Positions 1 to 6,889 are shown, numbered from the stretch's first letter. The stretch: 11,602 nt of DNA from Candidatus Bathyarchaeota archaeon (GCA_030673805.1 DAOVIH010000037.1:1-11602), one strand, 5' to 3'. Numbers and translations are program-made. The notes: a model not told the origin generated them from the letters alone.

Positions 1-2
1 AA

Positions 3-500
3 CAAGGCTTGCTCTCCGAGATTCAAAACTTGTTCACTTTGGGGTATGGAACCAAAGAAGATCTAAGGGAACTTGACAAGAAACTCCGAGACAAATATTA
101 TGAAGCATTTCGTAAAATGCGCCATATCTGGGAAGACGTCTACGAGGCCGCTATGGACGTAGGGCTCACAACCTCAAACAGAGACTTCAAACGAATTATC
201 CAGATTCTTGATAGAATTACCGAGAAAGTTAGACATGCTGACTACGGGTATGCGGGTCTTATGGATCGAAAGGGGCACATGCGCGAAGAGGAACTCGCTC
301 AAGTCTTCAACTACGACAGGGCATTAGGTGCTGAAATGCAGAACTTAGAAGAAAAGGTGAACAAAGCAAACACTAAAGCTGAGCAAGGAGAATGGGAAAC
401 AACCTTAGCTGAAACAAAAGAGTTTAAAAAGTTATTACTGGCTTTCGAGAATCAATGGAGTGAAAGAGAGAATCAGTTCAGACCCTTGGACATTGAATGA
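3..500 (+). CDS. Helical protein of unknown function, coupled to SPFH gene (5' partial)
   Basis: I do not recognise this family. The reading frame is open to the left edge of the window. The first possible start inside it is a TTG at 9, but the gene probably begins upstream, so the N-terminus is missing. The visible ~165 residues are strongly charged (many Glu, Lys, Arg), contain almost no proline and have no membrane segment. They look like long amphipathic helices, possibly coiled coil, with a cytoplasmic location inferred. The stop overlaps the ATG of the SPFH/zinc-ribbon gene (ATGA at 497-500), a classic translational-coupling arrangement, so the two products are probably made together and may interact. 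A PspA-like helical role next to an SPFH protein, as in bacterial YdjF-YdjI clusters, is a possibility by analogy only; I see no sequence signature for it. Confidence 0.75.
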   Translation, partial: QGLLSEIQNLFTLGYGTKEDLRELDKKLRDKYYEAFRKMRHIWEDVYEAAMDVGLTTSNRDFKRIIQILDRITEKVRHADYGYAGLMDRKGHMREEELAQVFNYDRALGAEMQNLEEKVNKANTKAEQGEWETTLAETKEFKKLLLAFENQWSERENQFRPLDIE

Positions 501-1579
501 GGAAGAAAAGAATGCCAATAGTAGAGAAAGTATCTTGGGATTTTGGAGGACCTGAGGAGATCGCATACAGATTCCCCAATCTATCTTTAAAATATGGAAG
601 TCAAGTTATAGTAAAAGAAAATCAGTGGGCAATCTTCTTTCGTGACGGGAAAGCCTACGACGTTTTCGGTCCAGGGAGACACACCATTACCAGCAAAAAT
701 GTCCCCTTACTAACGAGGGCACTAAGAGCTCTGAAAATAATTGGAGATATCTTTAATTGTGAAGTAATATTTGTAAGCAACAGTCAATTCAAAGGCAAAT
801 TCGGAGGGCAGGCCTATTCAGCCCCCAGCGGATCCATAAAGTATCAAGCGGAAATTGGATTTTTCGGATACTTGCTTTACAAAGTTGAAGATGCAAAACT
901 TTTTGTTATTGAGTTTTTCGGAAATCGAGGAGCCAGCACGTCAAGAGACGTTGAAGATTACATCAAAGGTTTCATTAAAGAACGGGTAATAGACGAATTT
1001 GGCCATTTTGACATTGTTAACCTAGTTAGAAACGTTGACGAGACCACCGATAAAGTGTCCTTGGAAATTAGAGACGAAGCTGCCCGGATAGGCCTCAAAG
1101 TCATTGATACAGTTTTTGAAGGAGTGAAAATCCCAGAGGAAGCTAGACGTTTTGCTTCTGGCATGGGGCAGCAGGCCATGGCAATGCAGTACATGAAAGA
1201 AACGACAGCGGAGATTCCTCCTGGAGGAGGAGCAGCTGCAGCAGGAGTCGGGGCAGGAATTGGACTAGCAATGGGAACCTCCATGGCAAAGGCAATGGAG
1301 CAGCCAGGTCAGAAAGCTCCAAGCCAACTAGTGGTTTGTCAAAACTGTGGAGCTGCTAATCCTTTAGGCATCAATTTCTGTGGCAACTGTGGCAAAAGCC
1401 TAACTCCAGTAGCTAAAGTGAAATGCCAAAAGTGTGGCATGGAAATGCCCAAAACAATGAAGTTCTGTGGCAACTGTGGTTCGCCTCTCAAGCAAAAAGA
1501 AACAAAATGCCCAAAATGCAAAGCCAAGAACCCATCAACTAGCAAGTTCTGTGGGAGCTGCGGGGAAAAACTTCAGTAA
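497..1579 (+). CDS. SPFH (band 7/YdjI-like) protein with three C-terminal zinc ribbons
   Basis: This 360-residue protein resembles the YdjI-type SPFH family (COG4260: stomatin/prohibitin-like with a C-terminal zinc ribbon). Residues ~35-225 form the SPFH-like region (VIVKENQWAIFFRDGKAYDV, then FGPGRHTI). Residues ~240-265 are a Gly/Ala-rich linker. Three tandem zinc ribbons follow, with CxxC pairs at C281/C284 and C295/C298, C310/C313 and C324/C327, and C338/C341 and C352/C355. No N-terminal membrane helix is evident, so membrane contact is probably peripheral. In Bacillus, YdjI works with the PspA homologue YdjF and with YdjGH at the membrane; a comparable membrane-stress scaffold role here is inference. 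The ATG overlaps the stop of the preceding gene by four bases, and the pair is probably one operon whose promoter lies outside the window. Three ribbons rather than one or two is notable. Confidence 0.88.
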   Translation: MRKKRMPIVEKVSWDFGGPEEIAYRFPNLSLKYGSQVIVKENQWAIFFRDGKAYDVFGPGRHTITSKNVPLLTRALRALKIIGDIFNCEVIFVSNSQFKGKFGGQAYSAPSGSIKYQAEIGFFGYLLYKVEDAKLFVIEFFGNRGASTSRDVEDYIKGFIKERVIDEFGHFDIVNLVRNVDETTDKVSLEIRDEAARIGLKVIDTVFEGVKIPEEARRFASGMGQQAMAMQYMKETTAEIPPGGGAAAAGVGAGIGLAMGTSMAKAMEQPGQKAPSQLVVCQNCGAANPLGINFCGNCGKSLTPVAKVKCQKCGMEMPKTMKFCGNCGSPLKQKETKCPKCKAKNPSTSKFCGSCGEKLQ

Positions 1580-1666
1580 GCTACTTGACCGTTCACTTCA
1601 GAGCCTAACTGCAACCACGCGTCTATGTAGAAAAGACAAAGGAAGATTCAATTATCGATAGCCAAA

Positions 1667-3796
1667 TCAAAGATTTTTTTCCAAGAGTTTAGTTACATCT
1701 GGGAAGTCTATTCCTAGGGCTTTTACTTTCTGCAGTGTCGGTACTCCATTCGAGTTCCAGCCGCGGCGTTTGTAAACGGCGTCCTTTAGCTTCTCGTAGT
1801 TTGCCTCTCTAAACTTCCTCAACGCAGCCAACTTTTCTTCCGTTGACTTTTTGTTTGGATCGTACCCCACTTCATCTTTTAATTGTCTGTCATAGTCTTC
1901 AAAGTGGCTGTTGTATTCTTCCCTTGTCACTGGCCCGACTGCGCGATATGGCACTGTATCGTATTTTCGGATTCCTGATCCTAGGCGCAGGTTGAATATG
2001 CGTTGGAAGTTGTAAACTCTTTCGCTTTGAAGGATTATTTCATCGATGCTCAGTCTTTTTCCGGTTACTGCGTAGAACAAATTGGCATAGGTTTCAACGT
2101 GGGGCAACACCTTGGCCGGTTCTTTAGTCTTTTTGTTGCTCTCCGGGACTACATCATTCCAGGGGAGTTTACACAACCCGTTCAGGCTGAACCAAGTTCG
2201 CCACATTGGAAACCAATGGAGATTTTCTGCTTTCTCCTCAAAAGAAGGCATCAAATTGTGCACCATATCTAAAAAGATTAGCCACGCCTCATCGTGCTGT
2301 GGGCCTTTCAAGGCAAGGCCATAACCTCCTTGTTGGGCAAGTGACTCTTTAGTTACGTATTCAGAAAACTCAAGACCCTTAGACTCCATCCCAATGTCAA
2401 GCATTATCGTTGAGTCGGCACCATATTTTTCTGCAAAGATATGCTTCATTCTCTTGACCCCTTGTCCAATTAAGGTGCCGAACCCTTCACCTTTAGCCAT
2501 CTGATGAATAATTTCAGAAGCTACCTCCTTGTTTCCAAATCTCAAATCAATTCCCCCTGTCACCGCTTCGTTAATAACTCCCATCTCATAGCATTCCATG
2601 GCAAAAGCTAGCGCTGTTCCAACCGAAATTGTATCTAGACCGTAAACGTCACAGTAATAGTTCATTTCAACCACGTAATTTGCATCAAAAATCCCGCAGT
2701 TGGAGCCCAAAGCTGCTATGGTCTCGTATTCTGGACCATTGACAAAAACTCTTTGCCCCTTGTAAGGACCAGTTTCGAGTTCGAAGTCTTTAACACCGTG
2801 AGAGCATGCAAGAGAGCAACCAAACCAACAACCATCAAACCCTTTGTGGAATTTTTTTCGGAAAACTTCCCTGCTCAGCCTCTCAGCTTTAGGATCGCTC
2901 CCGTACCTGAAGTTTTTTACAGGGAGAAGATCAAAACTGTTCATTATATTGACGAGGTGGGTTGTTCCAACTATCGACATTTCATTCTGTTTTGGGTCTA
3001 AACTTTTAAGTTCTTGATTGTAGGCCAATCCCAACTCTTTGACTAATGAGGCGTCGGCTGGACCGTTGCTCTCCACCAAAATCGGTCTTGAATGTTTGGC
3101 AACAACGGCTTTTATCTTCTTGTTACGCAACACTGTACCTATGCCGCCTCTACCTGCCTGTTTGTGTCTATGAATATGTCTTGTGGAGTCGTACCACGAA
3201 AAATTGAGGCAGCCCATTAGAGTGTTTTCCGCTCCGGGGCCTGCTGAAACGACCGAGATACTGCGTGGATTGCCATTGCCATATTTGTCAGCTAAGACTT
3301 CAGTGATCAGATGGGTTTCAGAAGGTAGGTGAGCAGCACCATCAATTTGAACTTTAGACGCATCTCCATCCACAAATACTATCACTTCTGTTTTTGATTT
3401 CCCTTGGATTTCCAGGGCATCCCATCCTGAGTATTTCAAGAAAGGGCCAAAATATCCACCTACGTTAGAGTCTACGATAATTCCAGTCAATGGAGAGATC
3501 GAAAGGGCGATGCTCTTTCCGCTTCCTGGATAAATCGGGATTCCGCCCAGAGGGCCTGAGGAAATGCAGATTTCGTTCTCAGGTTCATCCCAAGCTGTTA
3601 CTTTGTTCTCTGGCAAAGCATTCCAAAGTAACCATAAATTGAAGCCACGTCCTCCCGTGAAAGTACTTTTCATTCTTTCTGTTACAGGCTTGCTTGAAAT
3701 CTTCATCTCTGATAGGTTTACGTGGAGAGTTCTGTTGTTATAGCCTCTCTTCAGTTTTTTTGATTCGTATTCAAAATTGGCGAGCAACACCTTCAC
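1667..3796 (-). CDS. Aldehyde ferredoxin oxidoreductase family protein (tungstopterin enzyme)
   Basis: AOR-family enzymes oxidise aldehydes to carboxylates using a tungsten bis-pterin and a [4Fe-4S] cluster, passing electrons to ferredoxin in the cytoplasm. Family landmarks are clear: GYNNRTLHVNLS (18-29), GGRGFN (48-53), SPLTGIIVDSNVGGYFGPF (101-119), AGRGGIGTVLRNKKIKAVV (214-232), cluster cysteines C323/C327/C331, the first pterin motif DVYGLD (383-388) and a second motif SLNGLC (537-542). At 709 residues it is longer than the ~605-residue Pyrococcus AOR, with an extended charged C-terminus (~620-709). Two deviations stand out: cysteine spacing CxxxCxxxC instead of CxxCxxxC, and Ser537 where the second pterin motif normally has Asp. 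The start is a GTG preceded closely by GAGGTG. No dedicated ferredoxin or MoaD-like gene adjoins it. The substrate cannot be read from the sequence. Confidence 0.93.
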   Translation of the reverse strand: MKVLLANFEYESKKLKRGYNNRTLHVNLSEMKISSKPVTERMKSTFTGGRGFNLWLLWNALPENKVTAWDEPENEICISSGPLGGIPIYPGSGKSIALSISPLTGIIVDSNVGGYFGPFLKYSGWDALEIQGKSKTEVIVFVDGDASKVQIDGAAHLPSETHLITEVLADKYGNGNPRSISVVSAGPGAENTLMGCLNFSWYDSTRHIHRHKQAGRGGIGTVLRNKKIKAVVAKHSRPILVESNGPADASLVKELGLAYNQELKSLDPKQNEMSIVGTTHLVNIMNSFDLLPVKNFRYGSDPKAERLSREVFRKKFHKGFDGCWFGCSLACSHGVKDFELETGPYKGQRVFVNGPEYETIAALGSNCGIFDANYVVEMNYYCDVYGLDTISVGTALAFAMECYEMGVINEAVTGGIDLRFGNKEVASEIIHQMAKGEGFGTLIGQGVKRMKHIFAEKYGADSTIMLDIGMESKGLEFSEYVTKESLAQQGGYGLALKGPQHDEAWLIFLDMVHNLMPSFEEKAENLHWFPMWRTWFSLNGLCKLPWNDVVPESNKKTKEPAKVLPHVETYANLFYAVTGKRLSIDEIILQSERVYNFQRIFNLRLGSGIRKYDTVPYRAVGPVTREEYNSHFEDYDRQLKDEVGYDPNKKSTEEKLAALRKFREANYEKLKDAVYKRRGWNSNGVPTLQKVKALGIDFPDVTKLLEKNL

Positions 3797-3820
3797 ACCT
3801 CGTTTAAATTAAACTAAAAG

Positions 3821-3842
3821 AATCACCCTTATGTGATTTCAC
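3821..3842. promoter_or_regulatory. Candidate operator upstream of the AOR gene
   Basis: AATCAC (3821-3826) and GTGATT (3833-3838) form a perfect inverted repeat with a six-base spacer. The right half continues into a second small palindrome, GTGATTTCAC (3833-3842). The site lies 25-46 bases upstream of the AOR GTG start. On the minus strand, the spacer reads ATAAGG, a possible TATA element whose expected start site (~3805) would give a short leader. A dimeric winged-helix regulator bound here would block TBP. Seen: the palindromes. Inferred: their role. Confidence 0.4.
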
Positions 3843-3878
3843 TTTTTTCACAATACGACCCGTTTCTTCTATGAACCC

Positions 3879-3904
3879 TTTAAAACCAGCACAATCCTTT
3901 AAAA
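3879..3904 (+). promoter_or_regulatory. Two tandem TATA-like boxes
   Basis: Identical TTTAAAA heptamers occur at 3879-3885 and 3898-3904. With the usual archaeal spacing (~25 bases from box to start), transcription would begin near 3907 or 3926. The first start would include the complete fold-back element at 3921-4000. These are the only good plus-strand boxes before the pelota region, so they may drive pelota through a ~270-base leader or drive a separate small RNA. Confidence 0.4.
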
Positions 3905-3920
3905 TCTTTGGTGTGTGAAG

Positions 3921-4000
3921 AGGGGTGTTTGGGCCAGAGTGAGAACAAGCAGAAGAAAAATTGGCGGCGAACGCAAACCGCTTTTGGCCTTTACACCCCT
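3921..4000 (+). ncRNA. Candidate structured RNA / leader element upstream of pelota
   Basis: The ends pair perfectly: AGGGGTGT (3921-3928) with ACACCCCT (3993-4000). After a small internal loop the helix continues with GGCC (3932-3935) against GGCC (3985-3988). An internal hairpin GCGG (3964-3967)/CCGC (3978-3981) sits in the enclosed region. The A-rich strand 3936-3962 is unpaired. The 7-8 bp terminal helix recalls a tRNA acceptor stem, but there is no T-loop or D-arm, so it is not a tRNA. I recognise no known riboswitch, box C/D or H/ACA consensus. It could be a free-standing small RNA or part of a pelota leader. A 29-codon ORF (GTG 3911 to a TAA ending at 4001) overlaps it and cannot be excluded. 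Confidence 0.35.
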
Positions 4001-4006
4001 TAACGT

Positions 4007-4198
4007 TTGTCTGTTGCAGAGGTGGTTTTTAAGAGTTTTTTTGAGTTTCAGATTCTGAAGAGCCTATTCAAAAGTGGCGTCCTACCCTTTTGGAAGATTT
4101 TTGACAGTAACCAGCAAGAGATAAGGTCGTTAAAGATGTTTGAACCAGTGAAGCTTAATTATGTACTTTTAGATCTAAAGAATAGGCAAAGCTCTTGA
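4007..4198 (+). CDS. Doubtful small ORF overlapping the pelota start
   Basis: A 63-codon frame opens with TTG at 4007 (or GTG at 4022) and ends in a TGA that overlaps the pelota TTG start (TTGA, 4195-4198). The composition is hydrophobic/basic and helical, with FFEFQILKSLFKSG as the most protein-like part. It has no recognisable domain and no clear ribosome-binding site. The start/stop overlap would suit translational coupling to pelota, but the same overlap arises easily by chance with a TTG start. It may simply be leader sequence. Confidence 0.2.
   Translation: MSVAEVVFKSFFEFQILKSLFKSGVLPFWKIFDSNQQEIRSLKMFEPVKLNYVLLDLKNRQSS
4168..4179. promoter_or_regulatory. 12-base perfect palindrome before pelota
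   Basis: TTTAGATCTAAA is a perfect palindrome ending 15 bases before the pelota TTG. An AT-rich stretch (TTAATTA, about 4155-4161) just upstream could serve as a TATA box with a start site near 4184. That would place the palindrome between box and start site, where a repressor could act. Function is inferred from position only. Confidence 0.25.
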
Positions 4199-5298
4199 AA
4201 ATACTGAAGAGGAACCTAAAAAAAGGTAGAATGAAGGTCATGCCAGAATCCTTCGACGACCTTTGGCACTTATACAACATAATTTACAAGAACGATCAAG
4301 TTTACGCCCTAACCTCAAGATCGATTAAGCTGGACCAAGAATATTCAAGACCAAAAAAGGGAGAACGCATCTCAGCTCTTCTAGGCATCACAGTTTTGTC
4401 GCTTTCTTGGAACAAATTCCAGGGAAAACTAAGGGTTCACGGAGTGATCTGTTCTGCACCAGACATGATCCCAACCGGAGTTCATCACACGCTTAACATT
4501 TCTCCCAATCAACCAATAACCATCGTAAAGAAAGAATGGCCAAAACACAACATAGATCGTTTGAAACAAGCTAGCAAAACCCAAAAACCAATGCTGATAA
4601 TTGGCATTGATGATGAAGGGTTTGCTATAGCTGAAACTAGACAGTATGGGGTTGAAATCAAAGTTGAAGAAAGAATAAAGCTGCCTGGCAAGCTGGAGGC
4701 TGAAAAGCGCAGTGGGGCAATGAAAGAATACTTTAAGCTTGCATTGAGCAGTCTTAAACAGCTGTGGAGTCAGATTCAGAATCCCATAATGATCTTGGGA
4801 GTGGGGTTCGTGAAAAACGATTTCGCAAGATATCTAACTGGGGAATCTAAAGAGCTCTCCAGTTCAGTCAAAGACGTGAAAAGTGTGAATAATTGTGGTG
4901 TAGCTGGAATCTATGAAGCTTTGCGTTCCGGAGTCTTAGCAACAGCTGCTAAACAAATTCGGATTGTTGAAGAAACAAGAATAATGGAGGAGGTAATGAA
5001 ACGGTTAGGAAAAGGCGATTTAACAATAACTTACGGGTTTGAAAACGTTGAAATGTCTGCGAAGATGGGCGCAGCTGAAATCTTGGTTTTAGCGGACACG
5101 ATGCTACGGGAAACATCGGATGAAAGGCGAAGACAAATAGAGAAAGTGATGAGTGAGGTGGAACTGAAACGTGGAGAAGTTCACATTGTAAGCACTGAAC
5201 ACGAGGCAGGGTCTAACCTTTTGGCTTTGGGAGGAATTGCGGCAATTCTTAGGTTTCCAATCTATGGTGACCTATCAAACCAAACAAGACCCGTTTGA
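4195..5298 (+). CDS. pelA: Pelota, mRNA surveillance/ribosome rescue factor
   Basis: Pelota (Dom34) is an eRF1/aRF1 paralogue. With a GTP-bound EF1A-type factor it enters the A site of stalled ribosomes, and with ABCE1 it splits the subunits. The N-terminus MKILKRNLKK, followed by the hallmark DDLWHLYNII (21-30), matches the family exactly when translation starts at the TTG at 4195, which decides the start. Three domains follow: the Sm-like domain A (~1-125), central domain B (~130-260, beginning KPMLIIGIDDEGFAIA) and C-terminal domain C (~265-355, including MGAAEILVLADTMLRE and the terminal LGGIAAILRFPI). As expected, it lacks the GGQ peptide-release motif of aRF1. The length (367) is slightly above the usual ~350 because of a short tail. 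TBP follows in the same direction 78 bases downstream, with its own TATA boxes. Confidence 0.97.
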   Translation: MKILKRNLKKGRMKVMPESFDDLWHLYNIIYKNDQVYALTSRSIKLDQEYSRPKKGERISALLGITVLSLSWNKFQGKLRVHGVICSAPDMIPTGVHHTLNISPNQPITIVKKEWPKHNIDRLKQASKTQKPMLIIGIDDEGFAIAETRQYGVEIKVEERIKLPGKLEAEKRSGAMKEYFKLALSSLKQLWSQIQNPIMILGVGFVKNDFARYLTGESKELSSSVKDVKSVNNCGVAGIYEALRSGVLATAAKQIRIVEETRIMEEVMKRLGKGDLTITYGFENVEMSAKMGAAEILVLADTMLRETSDERRRQIEKVMSEVELKRGEVHIVSTEHEAGSNLLALGGIAAILRFPIYGDLSNQTRPV

Positions 5299-5332
5299 AC
5301 CCGCAGCAAGTAGCTTGTCGAAATGGATTACG

Positions 5333-5363
5333 TTATATACTTCAGTTTGTCTAAGTTTTATAA
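5333..5363 (+). promoter_or_regulatory. Stacked TATA boxes of the TBP gene
   Basis: TTATATA (5333-5339) and TTTTATAA (5356-5363) lie 38-44 and 14-21 bases upstream of the first TBP ATG. The first is placed to start transcription at ~5362, leaving a leader of ~15 bases. The second would direct initiation inside the coding region, so it is unlikely to be the main promoter; it covers the predicted start site instead. TBP binding there could repress its own gene. The positions are seen; the autoregulation is inference. Confidence 0.5.
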
Positions 5364-5376
5364 GGCATGGGAATGA

Positions 5377-5940
5377 ATGATGGTAAAACCTGAACCTTCT
5401 ATAGCCATCCAAAACATAGTTGCATCCGTATCTCTAAACCAGAAAATAGACTTGCAGAAGATTGTTGAAGAATTTCCCAAGACTGAATACAATCCCGATG
5501 TGTTTCCGGGCCTGGTCTTTCGCCTTAAAAAGCCCAAAACAGCTACTTTGATTTTTGGGACCGGCAAAATGGTTTGCACAGGCGCCAAGTCTGAAAAGAA
5601 ATCAAAAAGTGCCATAGCAAAAGTGGTAAGACAACTTAGAAGGAAAGGAATAACCATAAAGGAAAAACCCAAGGTCATCATCCAAAATATAGTCGCGTCA
5701 GCAGCCTTAGGCGGAGAAATCGACTTGGAAAACCTTGTGTACAAGCTTGATCGGATAATGTATGAGCCGGAGCAGTTTCCAGGAGCCGTTTACAGAATGT
5801 CTGAGCCCCGGGTTGTTTTTTTGATATTTTCAGCTGGAAAGCTGGTGTGTGTGGGGGCAAAGAAAGAAGAGCAGGTTTACGAAGCTGTGGCTAAGGTCCA
5901 ATCTATACTTGAAGAAAAAGAGTTGATATTCTACCCCTAG
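5377..5940 (+). CDS. tbp: TATA-box-binding protein
   Basis: The archaeal general transcription factor that binds TATA boxes, bends DNA and recruits TFB and RNA polymerase. The 187 residues comprise two direct TBP repeats. Repeat 1 (~9-90) opens IAIQNIVASVSL and repeat 2 (~99-182) opens VIIQNIVASAAL. Each carries the DNA-contact strands FPGLVFRLKKPK / FPGAVYRMSEPR and the intercalating-Phe strands LIFGTGKMVCTGAK / LIFSAGKLVCVGAK. There is no acidic C-terminal tail of the kind many archaeal TBPs carry; the protein ends at IFYP. Two consecutive ATGs (5377 and 5380) could each start it; both give essentially the same protein. It lies downstream of pelota but has its own promoter elements and a strong terminator. 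Confidence 0.98.
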   Translation: MMVKPEPSIAIQNIVASVSLNQKIDLQKIVEEFPKTEYNPDVFPGLVFRLKKPKTATLIFGTGKMVCTGAKSEKKSKSAIAKVVRQLRRKGITIKEKPKVIIQNIVASAALGGEIDLENLVYKLDRIMYEPEQFPGAVYRMSEPRVVFLIFSAGKLVCVGAKKEEQVYEAVAKVQSILEEKELIFYP

Positions 5941-5994
5941 GCAAAGATCCGCTCTTTGTGCTCAAGGGTGTTTTTCAGTTTGTTTTTATTTTTT
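5941..5994 (+). terminator. Hairpin plus T-tract terminator after TBP
   Basis: CAAAGA (5942-5947) pairs with TCTTTG (5953-5958) around a five-base loop immediately after the TBP stop. T-tracts follow at 5971-5975, 5983-5987 and 5989-5994. T-tracts alone terminate archaeal RNA polymerase. The element also separates TBP from the convergent nucleotidyltransferase gene. Confidence 0.6.
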
Positions 5995-6039
5995 CGTAGC
6001 ATGACTTAACTTTTTAGAGTGCGGGTTACCCTGCTATTC

Positions 6040-6771
6040 TTAACTTCTATTGGTGCTTCTTAGTCTACGTCGAACTGCTGGATTTGTATCTGCAAGTTTT
6101 TTTAGGGCCAATTCAAAGGTCTCATCTGAGACCAGTTCCCTTTTTATGAAGACACCTGTTCTGCCAACTTTGGCTCTCTTTAGCAACGTGCGGGACCGGT
6201 TAATAACAGTGTCCACTGAAATATCTAGAACTTTAGCGGCGTGTTCTTCTTGGCCAATAATGCTACTTTCAACATGTCCTTCAGTTGTAGGCTCAATTAG
6301 CATTAATTGTTTGTCAACGCCGATCACCCGAAGATCGCTTTTTAACTGTTCAAGGGTGAGCTCGCCGCTAAACTGGTAGAATTCTCGTTCCACCCTACGC
6401 ATTTTCATCAGCGGAAAGCTAACACTTGTCATTGTGTCTATCTCTATATGTGCCTTTATGGCATAGCTAGGTGTTGCCTGAACTATCAGGCGTGAATTAA
6501 TCGGAATTTGAGTCTTCTCCAAAACGGTTTCCACTAAAAAAGATGAAACCAAATTTGGTATGAAAACATCTATATCGCTTTTCTTGTTTACATCTCCCCT
6601 CGCTAAACTTCCATGCACTACTGTTGCTATGTGAAAAGAATTTAGAACTGTCATTAATTGATCAGCTTGTTCTCTGAGTTTTCGCAGTAATCTCCAGTGA
6701 CAGTTATCATATGTTACTTCTTGGTAGCATTCAACTTTTTTGGGCTTACTGGTCATTTGTTTAGTCCCCAC
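6040..6771 (-). CDS. Archaeal nucleotidyltransferase (MNT fold) with C-terminal HTH-like region
   Basis: A 243-residue member of the DNA polymerase beta-like (MNT) nucleotidyltransferase superfamily. The motif GSLARGD (54-60) is followed by the metal-binding pair D66 and D68 in KSDIDVF. E110 or D112 (HIEID) is the likely third carboxylate, so the active site looks intact. It therefore probably transfers a nucleotide to an unknown target (protein, small molecule or RNA). The C-terminal part (~172-210) contains GQEEHAAKVLDISVDTVINR, which reads as a helix-turn-helix followed by a conserved-looking VGRTGVFIK. The combination resembles the archaeal family I know as COG1665 (predicted nucleotidyltransferase), whose function is not established. 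The start is a GTG at 6771 with GGAAT upstream; the ATG five codons later is an alternative. It is convergent with TBP and transcribed alone, with no HEPN-type partner beside it, which argues against a typical MNT/HEPN toxin-antitoxin pair. Confidence 0.85.
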   Translation of the reverse strand: MGTKQMTSKPKKVECYQEVTYDNCHWRLLRKLREQADQLMTVLNSFHIATVVHGSLARGDVNKKSDIDVFIPNLVSSFLVETVLEKTQIPINSRLIVQATPSYAIKAHIEIDTMTSVSFPLMKMRRVEREFYQFSGELTLEQLKSDLRVIGVDKQLMLIEPTTEGHVESSIIGQEEHAAKVLDISVDTVINRSRTLLKRAKVGRTGVFIKRELVSDETFELALKKLADTNPAVRRRLRSTNRS

Positions 6772-6775
6772 AAAA

Positions 6776-6788
6776 GGAATATGATTCC
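6776..6788. promoter_or_regulatory. 13-base inverted repeat at the nucleotidyltransferase start
   Basis: GGAAT-ATG-ATTCC is a perfect inverted repeat beginning four bases upstream of the GTG start of the minus-strand nucleotidyltransferase gene. It overlaps the only purine-rich stretch available as a ribosome-binding site. It could be an operator, perhaps bound by the gene's own HTH-like region, or chance. Confidence 0.3.
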
Positions 6789-6880
6789 TGACTAGACGTT
6801 TTCATGGGCCAATTTACTCCTTTCTGCTAGTTCTGGATTTCGGATAAATCGCTCAAAACACATGCTAAGCTCCAAGGCTT

Positions 6881-6889
6881 CTTTATAGA
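6881..6889 (+). promoter_or_regulatory. TATA box of the small membrane protein gene
   Basis: CTTTATAGA is centred about 25 bases upstream of an expected start site near 6911. This leaves a leader of ~48 bases that contains AGGAAGG (6941-6947) as ribosome-binding site before the GTG at 6959. Confidence 0.5.

Noticed and set aside
958..1284. 108-codon minus-strand frame inside the SPFH gene
   Set aside because: Antisense shadow of the Gly/Ala-rich and SPFH coding sequence; low-complexity Pro/Ala translation and no start context.
3921..4000. tRNA or box C/D / H/ACA guide RNA
   Set aside because: Lacks C/D boxes, a correctly placed ACA and a clear kink-turn; no T-arm.
3995..4005. Stop-codon recoding at the TAA between the two small ORFs
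   Set aside because: TAA is not the codon used for pyrrolysine or selenocysteine and no recoding element is visible.
5358..5744. 128-codon minus-strand frame opposite TBP
   Set aside because: Antisense of a certain TBP gene; no domain, no promoter.
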